DNA of 64,000 nucleotides from Eubacterium sp. (lineage in GTDB: Bacteria > Bacillota > Clostridia > Lachnospirales > Lachnospiraceae), in contig JAIKXQ010000077.1 in assembly GCA_024684035.1 (NCBI GenBank), positions 59,583 to 123,582 of the forward strand, in the 5' to 3' direction. The notes below the pieces were generated by a model. That model was not told where the DNA came from. It saw nothing but the letters and a program-made list of their open reading frames with translations, and did no database searches. The position numbers and the translations under genes were made by a program. Positions 26,751 to 36,326 of the stretch are shown here, in pieces; position 1 is the stretch's first letter, and each line of letters begins with the position of its first letter.

Positions 26751-26857
26751 GTGCGGTCGGAGGAACGAAGGTATTTGAACTTAACCTTCGCAGGCATCTA
26801 GCCGCACAGGCAGAAGCGATCTTGGTTCACATCATCCGGCCGGTGTATACCGGCCGG
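26751..26857 (+). promoter_or_regulatory. Intercistronic hairpins between binding protein and permease
   Basis: GTGCGGT/GCCGCAC (26751-26757/26801-26807) encloses CGAAGGT/ACCTTCG (26766-26772/26784-26790). A second hairpin CCGGCCGGT/ACCGGCCGG (26836-26844/26849-26857) follows. Neither has a T tract. Such structures often stabilise the upstream mRNA so that binding protein exceeds permease. Confidence 0.6.
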
Positions 26858-26883
26858 TGAATGAATAAAGAAGGAACAGAGTT

Positions 26884-27654
26884 ATGGGACACGTTATATT
26901 AGCAATCGCAGATCCGCAAAACTCCATAGAGTGGATGGTTTTTCTCACACAGAAGTATCTGAAGATGTTTCTGGACGGCACCTGGCTGACTTTGTACATA
27001 GCGGTGTCCGGAACGATCCTTGGATTTTTGCTCGGTTATATCATCGGAATCATTCAGGACATCCGGATCGGTCAGGCAGATCAGCCCCTTCGCAAATTTT
27101 TCGTCAGAGGACTCAAGGCGATCGCAGGCATCTACGTGGAAATCTTCCGTGACACGCCGATGATCGTACAGGCGATGATCATCTATTACGGAATCAAACA
27201 GATGGGCGTAGATTTAAGCCCTGTGCTGGCCGGAATTCTCGTAACCGTTCTGAACACGGGAGCGTACATGGCAGAGACGGTGAGAGCAGGTATCGGCTCC
27301 ATCGACATCGGACAGAGAGAAGGCGCCTGGGCAATGGGAATGTCACCGATGAAGACGATGCTCTATATCGTGCTTCCCCAGGCTTTCAAAAATATCATCC
27401 CCGAGATGGGAAATACGTTTCTCACCAACCTGAAGATGACCTCGGTTCTCAATGTCATTGCCGTCCAGGAGCTGTTTATGGCGGCCAAGACGGTGGGCGG
27501 AAACTACTACAAGTACTTTGAGAGTTACCTTGTCATCGCGGTGATCTATTTTGTCCTCTGCTTCCTCTTCAACAAGGGCTTCAAGCTGCTGGAGAAGCTG
27601 CTGGAAGGAAAGACAGATTACGCGCTGGCGGTGGAGTACATGGATAATCAGTAA
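26884..27654 (+). CDS. Amino-acid ABC transporter permease
   Basis: This 256-residue membrane protein of the HisM/GlnP type has several membrane segments (first about 36-56) and the EAA loop region near [20 protein letters not shown] that docks the ATPase. It is the only permease in the operon and probably works as a homodimer. The stop lies 11 bases before the ATPase start. Confidence 0.92.
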   Translation: MGHVILAIADPQNSIEWMVFLTQKYLKMFLDGTWLTLYIAVSGTILGFLLGYIIGIIQDIRIGQADQPLRKFFVRGLKAIAGIYVEIFRDTPMIVQAMIIYYGIKQMGVDLSPVLAGILVTVLNTGAYMAETVRAGIGSIDIGQREGAWAMGMSPMKTMLYIVLPQAFKNIIPEMGNTFLTNLKMTSVLNVIAVQELFMAAKTVGGNYYKYFESYLVIAVIYFVLCFLFNKGFKLLEKLLEGKTDYALAVEYMDNQ

Positions 27655-27665
27655 GGAGAAGGCAT

Positions 27666-28406
27666 ATGGGTGAAAAAATCATAAGCATACAGGGACTGAG
27701 CAAATCCTTCGGGGATCATGAAGTTCTAAGAAAAATTGACATGGAGGTGGAGTCCGGAGAGGTGATCTGCATCGTCGGGTCCTCCGGCTCCGGCAAATCG
27801 ACCTTCCTTCGGTGTATCAATAAGCTGGAGCGGCAGAGCTCGGGCAAGATTCTCTATCACGGAAAAGAAGTCAGGGATGTGCAGCGGGACGTCAACGAAT
27901 ACCGCGCGAAGGTAGGGATGGTTTTCCAGTCCTTTAACCTGTTCAACAACATGACGGTTCTTGAGAACTGCATGATCTGTACAAGAAAAGTACTCCACAT
28001 CTCCAGGCAGGAGGCTTTTGACCGGGCGATCACACATCTGAAAGAAGTCGGTATGGCACCTTATATTCACGCGAAACCTTCACAGCTTTCCGGAGGACAG
28101 AAGCAGCGGGTGGCCATTGCAAGATCCCTGTGCATGAATCCGGAGGTTCTTCTCTTTGACGAGCCTACCTCGGCGCTGGATCCGGAGATGGTTGGAGAGG
28201 TGCTGAATGTTATGAAAGAACTGGCGACTACCGGACTGACCATGATCATTGTGACTCATGAGATGGCCTTCGCCAGGGATGTATCCACGAGAACCGTCTT
28301 TATGGACAGAGGACTGGTGGCAGAGGATGCTCCTCCGTCCGAGCTCTTCACAAACCCGAAGAACCCGCGAACCAGAGAATTCCTCAGCAGATATCTCGCG
28401 GGGTGA
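27666..28406 (+). CDS. Amino-acid ABC transporter ATP-binding protein
   Basis: This 246-residue GlnQ/HisP-type ATPase has Walker [10 protein letters not shown]-loop VFQSFNLF, signature LSGGQKQR, Walker [15 protein letters not shown] and switch His in VTHEM. It powers the permease encoded immediately before it. Confidence 0.95.
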   Translation: MGEKIISIQGLSKSFGDHEVLRKIDMEVESGEVICIVGSSGSGKSTFLRCINKLERQSSGKILYHGKEVRDVQRDVNEYRAKVGMVFQSFNLFNNMTVLENCMICTRKVLHISRQEAFDRAITHLKEVGMAPYIHAKPSQLSGGQKQRVAIARSLCMNPEVLLFDEPTSALDPEMVGEVLNVMKELATTGLTMIIVTHEMAFARDVSTRTVFMDRGLVAEDAPPSELFTNPKNPRTREFLSRYLAG

Positions 28407-28424
28407 GAAGAGGAGGATGGAAAA

Positions 28425-29081
28425 ATGAAGAAATTTGTTGTTACGTTTGCCAGGGGCTTCGGCTCAGGGGGCAAGGAGATCGCTTCCCTTCTTGCGCAGC
28501 ATCTGGGGATCCACTGCTATGAGAACCGGATTCTGACCCTGGCCAGTCAGCTCAGCGGACTGGATGAAAATGTTTTTGCAGGGGTGAATGAGAAAATCCG
28601 TTCCACCGGCGGGTTCTCGGGCTTCTTGAGAGGACTTCCCAGATCAAAGAACTACATCGCAAAGAATGAAAAATTCGTCTCCGACGAAAAACTCTTTGAG
28701 TATCAGTGTGAGATCATCCGGAATCTGGCGGATCAGGAGTCCTGCGTCATTGTCGGAAAGTGCGCGGATTATGTTCTGCGGGACAGGGACAATGTGGTGA
28801 GCATCTACATTGAAGCGCCCAGAGCTTTCTGTCTGAAGCGGACCATGGAACACATGGGAGTGACGGAGCAGGTGGCCAATGCGACCATCTCACAGACGGA
28901 TAAATACCGGGCGGATTATTACGCTCACTACACAAACGGAAACTACTGGACCAATCCCGTGAACTACGACATGACACTGAACAGTGAAAGAGTCGGTGTG
29001 GAAAACTGCGTAAAGGTTATTGAACAGTATCTGCTATTCAAGGGCTTTATCACAGAGGAAGATCTGAAGACACAGCAGTAA
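28425..29081 (+). CDS. Cytidylate kinase-like family protein
   Basis: This 218-residue protein has a P-loop-like start (FARGFGSGGKEIASLLAQHL) and an NMP-kinase-type middle (SCVIVGKCADYVLRDRDNVVSIYIEAP), matching the cytidylate-kinase-like family common in Lachnospiraceae. The true substrate is unknown. It sits 18 bases after the ATPase gene within a transport/amine operon, a place where a nucleotide kinase is unexpected, so a regulatory or different kinase role is possible. Confidence 0.8.
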   Translation: MKKFVVTFARGFGSGGKEIASLLAQHLGIHCYENRILTLASQLSGLDENVFAGVNEKIRSTGGFSGFLRGLPRSKNYIAKNEKFVSDEKLFEYQCEIIRNLADQESCVIVGKCADYVLRDRDNVVSIYIEAPRAFCLKRTMEHMGVTEQVANATISQTDKYRADYYAHYTNGNYWTNPVNYDMTLNSERVGVENCVKVIEQYLLFKGFITEEDLKTQQ

Positions 29082-29178
29082 ATACCGGGACATTTTTTTT
29101 CGGCCGGTACTTGCGTTCGCGGAAGAGCCGGCCGAATACACGGAAACAAAAGAAACAGACGAACAGGAGGATGGAATC

Positions 29179-30393
29179 ATGAGATTAGCAGATACAGGCT
29201 TAACGGCACAGGATATCAAGGATAAAGTAAACAAATATATGATCGAGACCTACGAGAGATTCGATTTTCTCGCGGAATCCGCCAAAGAACAGTACATCTA
29301 CGATGAGGACGGAACACCCTATCTGGATTTCTACGCAGGTATTGCGGTAAACTCCGCCGGCAACTGTAACGAGAAGGTTGTGGAGGCTGTCTGTGAGCAG
29401 ACGAAGACCCTGATGCATACCTTTAACTATCCATACACAATTCCTCAGGCTCTTCTGGCCGAGAAGGTCTGCACCACCATCGGTATGGACAGGATCTTCT
29501 ACCAGAACTCCGGAACAGAGGCCAATGAGGCGATGATCAAGATGGCCAGAAAGTACGGCATCGAGAAATACGGACCCAACAGATACCATATCGTCACGGC
29601 GAAGATGGGCTTCCACGGCAGAACCTTCGGTGCCATGTCCGCCACTGGTCAGCCGGGAAACGGCTGCCAGATCGGCTTCGGTCCCATGGCCTACGGTTTC
29701 TCCTATGCGCCTTACAATGATCTGCAGGCCTTCAAAGATGCCTGTACCGAGAACACCATCGCGATCATGATTGAGCCGGTACAGGGCGAGGGCGGTGTAC
29801 ACCCGGCCACGATGGAATTCATGAAGGGCCTTCGCGAGTTCTGCGACGAAAAGGGAATGCTGCTTTTGATCGATGAGGTTCAGACCGGCTGGTGCAGAAC
29901 CGGTAAGGTCATGAGTTTCATGCACTATGGAATCAAGCCGGATATCGTATCCATGGCAAAGGCTCTCGGCGGCGGAATGCCGATCGGTGCGATCTGCGCT
30001 ACAGAAGAAGTATCAAAGGCCTTCTCCGCAGGATCCCATGGAACAACTTTCGGCGGACATCCGGTGAGCTGCGCGGCTGCTCTTGCCCAGGTGAATGAAC
30101 TGATCAGTCGTGATCTGGCAGGCAACGCTGCAGAGATGGGTGCATACTTTATGGAGAAATTAAAAGAACTTCCTCATGTGAAAGAAGTCCGTGGACAGGG
30201 ACTCCTTGTGGGCGTGGAATTCGATGACTCCGTGAATGCCGTGGATGTCAAACACGAATGTCTCCACAGAAAACTCCTGCTTACTGCCATCGGCGATCAC
30301 ATCATCCGCATGGTTCCGCCGCTGATCATCAACAAAGAAGACTGTGACAAGGCGTGTGAGATCATTGGTGAAGCAGTAAAAACTCTGGCATAG
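29179..30393 (+). CDS. Class III (ArgD/GabT-like) aminotransferase
   Basis: This 404-residue PLP enzyme of aminotransferase class III has NSGTEANEAMIKMARK, GFHGRTFGAMSATGQ, the PLP Asp region LLLIDEVQTGWCRTG, and the Schiff-base Lys in SMAKALGGGMPIG. Family members act on omega-amines such as acetylornithine, GABA, beta-alanine or taurine. Here it is followed after 10 bases by an iron alcohol dehydrogenase rather than arginine genes. A catabolic role, turning an imported amine into a semialdehyde, is therefore favoured over arginine synthesis; this is inference. Confidence 0.88.
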   Translation: MRLADTGLTAQDIKDKVNKYMIETYERFDFLAESAKEQYIYDEDGTPYLDFYAGIAVNSAGNCNEKVVEAVCEQTKTLMHTFNYPYTIPQALLAEKVCTTIGMDRIFYQNSGTEANEAMIKMARKYGIEKYGPNRYHIVTAKMGFHGRTFGAMSATGQPGNGCQIGFGPMAYGFSYAPYNDLQAFKDACTENTIAIMIEPVQGEGGVHPATMEFMKGLREFCDEKGMLLLIDEVQTGWCRTGKVMSFMHYGIKPDIVSMAKALGGGMPIGAICATEEVSKAFSAGSHGTTFGGHPVSCAAALAQVNELISRDLAGNAAEMGAYFMEKLKELPHVKEVRGQGLLVGVEFDDSVNAVDVKHECLHRKLLLTAIGDHIIRMVPPLIINKEDCDKACEIIGEAVKTLA

Positions 30394-30403
30394 GAGAGGA
30401 ATT

Positions 30404-31555
30404 ATGAACGCATTTACTTTTTCTGTTCCACAGAACATTACCTTCGGCCGGGGAGCTCTCGGGGAGGTTCCAGGCATTGTAAAAAAGATGAAGGGAACCA
30501 GAGCTTTCATCATCTCCGGCCCTCATCTGAAAAAGGCAGGCCTTGTTGACCGGGTTGCGGAAAAACTGCAAGCGGCGGGGATCGATTGCGGTGCCTTCAC
30601 CGAGACGGAGGGAAATCCGTCCACGGACACGGTGGAAAAGGCAGCGGCTGCGTTTAAAGAGTACGGCGCGGATCTCATCATAGCATTCGGCGGCGGCTCA
30701 CCCATGGATGTGGCAAAGGCCGTGGCAGTTGTCGGAAACTATGGCGGCAGGATCACCGATTATGAGGGCGTGGGGAAGGTACCGGGTCCTGTGAGCCCGA
30801 TGCTGGCGATTCCGACAACTGCGGGAACCGGCTCCGAAGTGACAGCCTTTTCCGTGATCACCGATCACGAGAGGGATTATAAGCTGACGGTCGGCAGCAC
30901 CTATCTGCTTCCGGACGCCGTCGTTCTGGATCCGGAGCTGATCACCACAGTCCCGGAGAAAACCGCGGCCTATTGTGGCGTGGACGCCATGGTTCACGCA
31001 CTGGAGAGCTACATTTCACTGGCGGCGTCCCCCTTCTCCGATATGTGTGCCCTGCAGGCACTGGAGCTTCTGGGAAAAAATATCCGCACTTACGTGGCAG
31101 ACAGAACCAATCCGGAGGCGGCCGAGGGAATGCTGGTCGGTTCGCTCTTCGCGGGCATCGCTTTTTCCCATGCGAGACTGGGGAATGTGCACGCCATGAG
31201 CCATCCGGTGAGTGCCTTCTTTGATGTGCCTCACGGCCTGGCAAACGCCGTGATTCTTCCGGAAGTCACGGCCTTTAACGAGACGGCCGCGGCGGAAGGT
31301 AAGTACTATAAGATCTATGAACGGATTTCCCTTCAGCCCGTGCCGGAGGAAAAATTTGAACCGTCCATGCTGGCCGGAGAATTGAGAGAGTTGAATACAT
31401 CTCTGGGTATACCGGATAGACTGACAGCGGTGGGCGTGAAAGAAGAAAAGATCGGGGAGATGGCACGGGATGCCATGAAGAGCGGAAACATCGCCGTGAA
31501 CCCGAGAACCACAACCCTGGAAGATGTCATCGCATTGTATAAGAAACTGTTATGA
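30404..31555 (+). CDS. Iron-containing alcohol dehydrogenase
   Basis: This 383-residue group III alcohol dehydrogenase has the NAD(P)-binding GGGSPMDVAK, the IPTTAGTGSEVT loop, and metal-ligand regions GVDAMVHALESY, LGNVHAMSHPV and DVPHGLANAV. It probably reduces an aldehyde made by the preceding aminotransferase to the hydroxy acid, regenerating NAD. Known analogues are 4-hydroxybutyrate and sulfoacetaldehyde reductases. It is the last gene of the operon. Confidence 0.9.
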   Translation: MNAFTFSVPQNITFGRGALGEVPGIVKKMKGTRAFIISGPHLKKAGLVDRVAEKLQAAGIDCGAFTETEGNPSTDTVEKAAAAFKEYGADLIIAFGGGSPMDVAKAVAVVGNYGGRITDYEGVGKVPGPVSPMLAIPTTAGTGSEVTAFSVITDHERDYKLTVGSTYLLPDAVVLDPELITTVPEKTAAYCGVDAMVHALESYISLAASPFSDMCALQALELLGKNIRTYVADRTNPEAAEGMLVGSLFAGIAFSHARLGNVHAMSHPVSAFFDVPHGLANAVILPEVTAFNETAAAEGKYYKIYERISLQPVPEEKFEPSMLAGELRELNTSLGIPDRLTAVGVKEEKIGEMARDAMKSGNIAVNPRTTTLEDVIALYKKLL

Positions 31556-31587
31556 GAGGAGCCTTGTGGCTCCTCCATTTGATTTTA
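31556..31587 (+). terminator. Terminator of the transporter/aminotransferase operon
   Basis: GAGGAGCC/GGCTCCTC with loop TTGT starts right after the stop codon, followed by a loose T-rich tail. Confidence 0.65.
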
Positions 31588-31666
31588 TTGACATATATCG
31601 TCTGAAAGTATACTGTAGATATATAGATGGATAAACATAAAAATTAAAAAACCTTTCAAACCTTCG

Positions 31667-31695
31667 TTGACAAGATCGGACAAGTAGTGTACGAT
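31667..31695 (+). promoter_or_regulatory. Promoter of recA
   Basis: TTGACA (31667-31672) and TACGAT (31690-31695), spacer 17. A second TTGACA/TATACT pair at 31588-31614 has a short 15-base spacer. Confidence 0.7.
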
Positions 31696-31709
31696 AGGTC
31701 TATCAAATA

Positions 31710-31723
31710 CGAACAGACGTTCG
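31710..31723 (+). promoter_or_regulatory. LexA (SOS) box of recA
   Basis: CGAACAGACGTTCG is a full match to the Gram-positive LexA pattern CGAAC-4-GTTCG, placed just downstream of the promoter where binding blocks transcription. Confidence 0.9.
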
Positions 31724-31748
31724 TAGAAGAGGATGAGGAGATAAAACA

Positions 31749-32789
31749 ATGCCAGTTGATGAGAATAAGATGAAAGCTCTAGATGTTGCACTTTCCCAGA
31801 TTGAGAAGCAGTTCGGCAAGGGAACTGTCATGAAACTCGGTGATCAGGGGGCAAGCCTGAATGTAGAGGCGATACCGACTGGTTCCCTCAGTCTCGATAT
31901 CGCGCTGGGTGTCGGTGGTATTCCCCGTGGAAGGATTGTAGAGATCTACGGACCGGAGTCCTCCGGTAAGACGACAGTCGCCCTTCACATGGTATCCGAG
32001 GTACAGAAGAGAGGCGGAATTGCCGGCTTTATCGACGCGGAGCATGCCCTTGATCCGGTTTACGCGAAGAACATCGGTGTGGACATCGATAACCTGTATA
32101 TTTCTCAGCCGGATTCCGGTGAGCAGGCTCTGGAGATCACAGAGACCATGGTTCGTTCCGGAGCGGTTGATATCATTATCGTCGATTCCGTAGCAGCCCT
32201 TGTTCCGAAGGCAGAGATTGACGGCGAGATGGGAGATTCCCATGTGGGACTTCAGGCGCGTATGATGTCTCAGGCCTGCCGTAAGCTCACAGCTGCCATC
32301 AGTAAGACAAACTGCGTGGTAGTCTTCATCAACCAGCTTCGTGAGAAGGTGGGCGTTATGTTCGGAAACCCGGAGACGACGACAGGTGGACGGGCGTTGA
32401 AGTTCTACGCTTCCGTCAGACTGGATGTCAGAAGAGTGGAGTCCCTGAAGCAGGGCGGAGATGTGGTCGGAAACCACACCCGCGTGAAGATCGTTAAGAA
32501 CAAGGTCGCTCCGCCTTTCAAGCAGGCGGAATTCGATATCATGTTCGGAAAGGGAATCTCCAGAGAGGCGGATATCCTGGATCTGGCGGCAAATCTCGGA
32601 ATCGTTCAGAAAAGCGGCGCGTGGTATGCATACCTTGGAGAGAAGATCGGCCAGGGACGTGAGAACGCGAAGCAGTATCTCTCTGAGAATGTGGACACCA
32701 TGAATGAGATCGAGACAAAGGTTCGTGAGGCCTATGGCCTGATCCCGGCTTCGGAAGCTGCAGGAGATGCAGAGGGCAAGGACGAGTAA
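31749..32789 (+). CDS. recA: Recombinase RecA
   Basis: This 346-residue protein has Walker A GPESSGKT, the [20 protein letters not shown] start of the core, loop L1 [20 protein letters not shown], and an acidic C-terminal tail ([10 protein letters not shown]). It forms filaments on single-stranded DNA for recombination and triggers LexA self-cleavage. The SOS box upstream shows damage control. Confidence 0.98.
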   Translation: MPVDENKMKALDVALSQIEKQFGKGTVMKLGDQGASLNVEAIPTGSLSLDIALGVGGIPRGRIVEIYGPESSGKTTVALHMVSEVQKRGGIAGFIDAEHALDPVYAKNIGVDIDNLYISQPDSGEQALEITETMVRSGAVDIIIVDSVAALVPKAEIDGEMGDSHVGLQARMMSQACRKLTAAISKTNCVVVFINQLREKVGVMFGNPETTTGGRALKFYASVRLDVRRVESLKQGGDVVGNHTRVKIVKNKVAPPFKQAEFDIMFGKGISREADILDLAANLGIVQKSGAWYAYLGEKIGQGRENAKQYLSENVDTMNEIETKVREAYGLIPASEAAGDAEGKDE

Positions 32790-32833
32790 GTCTGAACAGG
32801 AACGGATAGATACGGATTAGCACGTATAAATAC

Positions 32834-32913
32834 AAAGGCTGTCGCACATGAGCAGGAACCTGTGAATATGTAAGTGTTGCATATGAGTTCATGCCGGTGT
32901 GACAGCCTTTTTG
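32834..32913 (+). terminator. Terminator after recA
   Basis: AAAGGCTGTCGCAC pairs with GTGTGACAGCCTTT (one G-T pair) around a 49-base loop region, followed by T5. The recX gene behind it has no promoter visible in the repeat-filled gap, so readthrough is likely. Confidence 0.75.
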
Positions 32914-33000
32914 TCGCATAGGAAATAATTACTCCGCATTTTCTGTGAGACAAAAACGCTCTGCTTAGATGCGTAGTCCGCAGATATGAGATTGGCTCGA
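32911..33000 (+). repeat. Diverged post-terminator repeat (copy G)
   Basis: TTTTTGTCGCATAGG pairs imperfectly with CTGTGAGACAAAAA, followed by CGCTCTGCTTAGATGCG as in copy C. The hairpin 2 and 3 parts are lost. Confidence 0.65.
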
Positions 33001-33025
33001 GGATCTGATTTTGGAGGAAAAGGGT

Positions 33026-33541
33026 ATGAAAGAGTGGAAGATCGAAGGAAAAGAGGAGCATCCGGTGGAGACGCCGGAAGGAGAGGCCGGGAAGGCCGCT
33101 GTCAGAGCTATGAAGATTCTTCTGTATAAGCAGCGCTCAGAGCAGGAACTCCGGCAGAAACTTCAGGAGGAGGGCTATGAGGCTGACGCCATTGATCTTG
33201 CGGTGGGATACTGTGCCTCTTTTGGTTATGTCAACGACAGGAAATATGCAGAGAATTATCTCTTAAGCTACAGGAACCGGAAGAGTGCCCGTGTGATCCG
33301 GAGCGAACTGGAACAGAGAGGGGTAGCCTCGGTGGTGATCGATGAAGCTTTTGAGGAACATCCCTACGAAGAGATGGAAATTGCGAACGAGCTTGTGAGG
33401 AAGAAGGCAGGAGTTCCCCACAGGCTGGATGACAGGGAACTGCGGAGAACCTACGGGTATCTGGCAAGAAAAGGTTTTTCCTCCTCTGTGATCTGGGGCG
33501 CGATCCACAGATATCAGGAAGAGGCAGCGGGCGAGGATTGA
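33026..33541 (+). CDS. recX: Regulatory protein RecX
   Basis: ATG at 33026 lies 8 bases after TTGGAGG. The 171-residue, helix-rich protein carries the RecX repeats (AMKILLYKQRSEQELRQKLQ, then GYVNDRKYAENYL and RRTYGYLARKGFSSSVIWGA). RecX binds RecA filaments and tunes recombination. It follows recA beyond the terminator and repeat copy G. Confidence 0.9.
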   Translation: MKEWKIEGKEEHPVETPEGEAGKAAVRAMKILLYKQRSEQELRQKLQEEGYEADAIDLAVGYCASFGYVNDRKYAENYLLSYRNRKSARVIRSELEQRGVASVVIDEAFEEHPYEEMEIANELVRKKAGVPHRLDDRELRRTYGYLARKGFSSSVIWGAIHRYQEEAAGED

Positions 33542-33632
33542 CGCGTGATTCTGCTCGCGCACCTTTTGTCTGCGGCGCTCACCGGGAGGATGAGGGGCTG
33601 GGGACCGAAGTCCGCTTGCGGACTTTGTTCAT
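33542..33632 (+). repeat. Repeat fragment H, second-half module
   Basis: Aligns with the right half of copy F (48793-48883): GATTCTGCTCGCGC at the start and GAAGTCCGCTTGCGGACTTT at the end, with the middle diverged. It begins right after the recX stop. Confidence 0.65.
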
Positions 33633-33660
33633 ATGATTTATACTGAATTTACAAGAACAA

Positions 33661-33689
33661 TGTTATGATAAAAAAGAATATGATATAAT
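33661..33689 (+). promoter_or_regulatory. Extended -10 promoter before hicB
   Basis: TGATATAAT (33681-33689) is an extended -10 box; the -35 (TGTTAT) is poor. Confidence 0.5.
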
Positions 33690-33822
33690 AGGAAACATAT
33701 AAGAGCCTGTTGAGCGGGCGAAGAACGGATGTGTGACCCCGGAGTTCCTTGTGAAGGGGACCGGGGATGAGTCAAACGCTGTACCTGCAGATCGAGAAGA
33801 TAGAAAGGGTGGTGGACATTCC

Positions 33823-34221
33823 ATGTCTAGATATGTGTATCCGGCAGTATTCAAACAGAACGGCCCGAAAGGGTATACGGTTACTTTTCCTGATGTGCCT
33901 GAGTGTACCGCGTCGGGGATCAGTCTCAATAACGGAATTGTTCGAGCAGAGGACGCGCTTTCTCTGGCACTGTATGACCTTGAAGTACTGGGGCACGACA
34001 TTCCGTCGCCTACGCCCATCCGGCAGGTATCCCTGGCTCAGGATGAATTTGTTACATATATTCGTTGTGATACCCTTGATTATCAGAAGAAATTCAACAG
34101 CAAAGCAGTGAAAAAGACACTCACGATCCCGCAGTGGATGAATGATCTGGCGACGAAGGCAGGCGTCAATTTTTCCAAACTGCTGCAGGAAGCGATTATC
34201 GAAGAGTTAAAACTCAGGTGA
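33823..34221 (+). CDS. HicB-family antitoxin-like protein, no partner
   Basis: ATG at 33823 (MSRYVYPAVFKQNG) follows GGGTGGTGG; a longer GTG frame from 33733 has no family sequence. The 132 residues hold the HicB fold (YTVTFPDVPECTASG, EDALSLALYDLE) and a C-terminal ribbon-helix-helix-like segment (KKTLTIPQWMNDLATKAGVN). HicB normally neutralises the small RNase toxin HicA and represses its own operon. No HicA frame was found on either side, so this is an orphan, possibly now a plain DNA-binding regulator. Confidence 0.82.
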   Translation: MSRYVYPAVFKQNGPKGYTVTFPDVPECTASGISLNNGIVRAEDALSLALYDLEVLGHDIPSPTPIRQVSLAQDEFVTYIRCDTLDYQKKFNSKAVKKTLTIPQWMNDLATKAGVNFSKLLQEAIIEELKLR

Positions 34222-34261
34222 GATTCTACTCATTTTTAATGGCAGAATGACCAATGTGTCG

Positions 34262-34290
34262 TTGACAAATATATAAAATATGAATAAAAT
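34262..34290 (+). promoter_or_regulatory. Promoter of rny
   Basis: Consensus TTGACA (34262-34267) and TAAAAT (34285-34290), spacer 17. Confidence 0.75.
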
Positions 34291-34336
34291 AAATATGTTG
34301 TGAGCTTTGAAAATTAAATAAGGAGGTACACCTGTA

Positions 34337-35905
34337 ATGAACTCGACGATGATCACTGTAATCGTTGCGCTCATTGCTGTGGTGGTCACTGTACTTATTG
34401 CAGCTCCGCTCGCTGCTAAAATGGCGGTTGCCCAAAAAGTCCGTGAAGACAAAGAGAAGCTTGGAAGCGCGGATGAGAAGGCACGAAGCATTATAGATGA
34501 GGCGATTAAAACTGCTGAGACGAAGAAGAGAGAATCTCTTCTGGAGGCCAAAGAGGAAGCTCTGAAGCTGAAGAATGAGCAGGAGAAAGAGAATCGTGAG
34601 CGTCGCGCAGAACTGCAGAAGTATGAGAAACGTGTGCTGTCGAAAGAGGAATCCGTAGACAGAAAGGCGAACCAGCTGGAACGCCGTGAGAGTGATCTTG
34701 CAGCAAAAGAGACGGAATTACACAAGAAAGAGAAAGTAGTCGAAGAATTACAGACACAGCGTGTACAAGAGCTGGAGAAAATCTCCGGCATGACCTCCGA
34801 AGAAGCAAAAGATTTCCTTTTAAAATCTGTTGAAGAAGAAGTAAAGACAGACGCAGCCAAACTCTACAAAGAGGCTGTAGCCAGGGCGAAGGACGACGCG
34901 GATAAGAGAGCACAGGAGTTTGTTGTTACGGCAATTCAGAAATGTGCGGTGGATCATGTATCTGAATCCACGATTTCCGTTGTGGAACTTCCCGGAGATG
35001 AGATGAAGGGCCGAATCATCGGACGTGAGGGTAGAAATATCCGTGCGCTCGAGCAGGCTACCGGCGTAGATCTGATTATCGATGATACGCCGGAGGCAGT
35101 TGTTCTCTCATCCTTCGATCCGGTCAGAAGAGAGGTGGCGAGAATCGCCCTTGAGAAACTGATCGTGGACGGACGTATTCATCCGGCCAGAATCGAAGAG
35201 ACTGTGGAGAAGGCAAAGAAAGAAGTTGAGAACAGAATGCGCGAAGAGGGTGAGAGCGCTCTTCAGGAAGCCGGTGTTCACGGAATCCATCCGGAACTCA
35301 TCAAGCTCCTTGGTCGCATGACCTTCCGTACAAGTTACGGACAGAATGCACTGAAGCATTCCATTGAGGTCGCTCAGCTCTGCGGACTGCTGGCCGGCGA
35401 AATCGGTCTTGATATCCGCATGGCCAAGAGAGCAGGACTCCTTCATGATATCGGTAAGTCCATCGATCATGAAGTGGAAGGTTCTCATATTCAGATCGGT
35501 GCCGACCTTTGCAGAAAGTACAAAGAGCCGGCGATCGTTATCAATGCGGTTGAGTCACATCACGGGGATGTAGAGCCTCAGTCACTGATCGCATGTATCG
35601 TACAGGCAGCTGATGCAATTTCGGCTGCAAGACCGGGTGCCCGTCGTGAGACACTCGAGACATACACAAACAGATTAAAGGATTTGGAAGACATCTCGGA
35701 TTCCTTCAAGGGAGTTGAGAAGTCCTTTGCTATTCAGGCAGGAAGAGAAGTACGCGTTATGGTCATCCCTGATCAGGTGAGCGATGCGGATATGGTATTG
35801 CTTGCGAGGGATATTGCGAAGAAGATTGAAGATCAGATGCAGTATCCGGGTCAGATCAAGGTGAATGTAATTCGCGAAAGCCGTGTCACAGATTACGCGA
35901 AGTAA
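34337..35905 (+). CDS. rny: Ribonuclease Y
   Basis: This 522-residue protein has an N-terminal membrane anchor (about 5-27), a long coiled coil (about 35-190, rich in Lys/Glu), a KH domain ([22 protein letters not shown]) and an HD domain with the metal motif [12 protein letters not shown]. It is the membrane-bound endonuclease that starts decay of much mRNA in Firmicutes. AAGGAGGT precedes ATG. Confidence 0.96.
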   Translation: MNSTMITVIVALIAVVVTVLIAAPLAAKMAVAQKVREDKEKLGSADEKARSIIDEAIKTAETKKRESLLEAKEEALKLKNEQEKENRERRAELQKYEKRVLSKEESVDRKANQLERRESDLAAKETELHKKEKVVEELQTQRVQELEKISGMTSEEAKDFLLKSVEEEVKTDAAKLYKEAVARAKDDADKRAQEFVVTAIQKCAVDHVSESTISVVELPGDEMKGRIIGREGRNIRALEQATGVDLIIDDTPEAVVLSSFDPVRREVARIALEKLIVDGRIHPARIEETVEKAKKEVENRMREEGESALQEAGVHGIHPELIKLLGRMTFRTSYGQNALKHSIEVAQLCGLLAGEIGLDIRMAKRAGLLHDIGKSIDHEVEGSHIQIGADLCRKYKEPAIVINAVESHHGDVEPQSLIACIVQAADAISAARPGARRETLETYTNRLKDLEDISDSFKGVEKSFAIQAGREVRVMVIPDQVSDADMVLLARDIAKKIEDQMQYPGQIKVNVIRESRVTDYAK

Positions 35906-35927
35906 TGAAGTTGTACAGGTAATATTG

Positions 35928-35962
35928 AGCTGTAGTATTCGAAAGAATGCTACAGCTTTTCT
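35928..35962 (+). terminator. Terminator of rny
   Basis: A 13-bp stem AGCTGTAGTATTC/GAATGCTACAGCT (one G-T pair) with loop GAAA and TTTTCTT. Confidence 0.88.
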
Positions 35963-36326
35963 TATCTCATGGGAAATTGCTCAAGTTCATATTATTGTAA
36001 AAAAACTCCAGCGAGAAATTTGATATAATGGTCTTACATAATCGTTATGTTCAAAGGTTTCGTTTTTCTTTGGGAAAGTAGTAACCGGTTGTCATAAATC
36101 CTTGCCGGTTACAAGAAATAGAGAACTTGACATATGAAATGGCTTGGTGTGATGCTATTTTCGTCGGGAATTGTGCGGATTGACGAATATCTATATGAAT
36201 ATTTGTATACAATTTTAAAATTACTGAATTGTTTTTCATTGAAAGAAAATTCGTATTAGGATAGAATGAAACCAGATTTAAATTAGAGAATTCAGAATCC
36301 TGATACAGTGTATAGAGGGGTGCACG
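35963..36326 (+). other. AT-rich gap before the SARP-like regulator
   Basis: It begins with a short repeat fragment (TCTCATGGGAAATTGCTC, copy I). An extended -10 box TGATATAAT lies at 36021-36029. A hairpin GTAACCGG/CCGGTTAC (36081-36088/36105-36112) without T tract follows. TTGACA at 36127-36132 has no good -10. No gene was seen. If the 36029 promoter is used, the regulator has a leader of about 290 nt. Confidence 0.45.
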
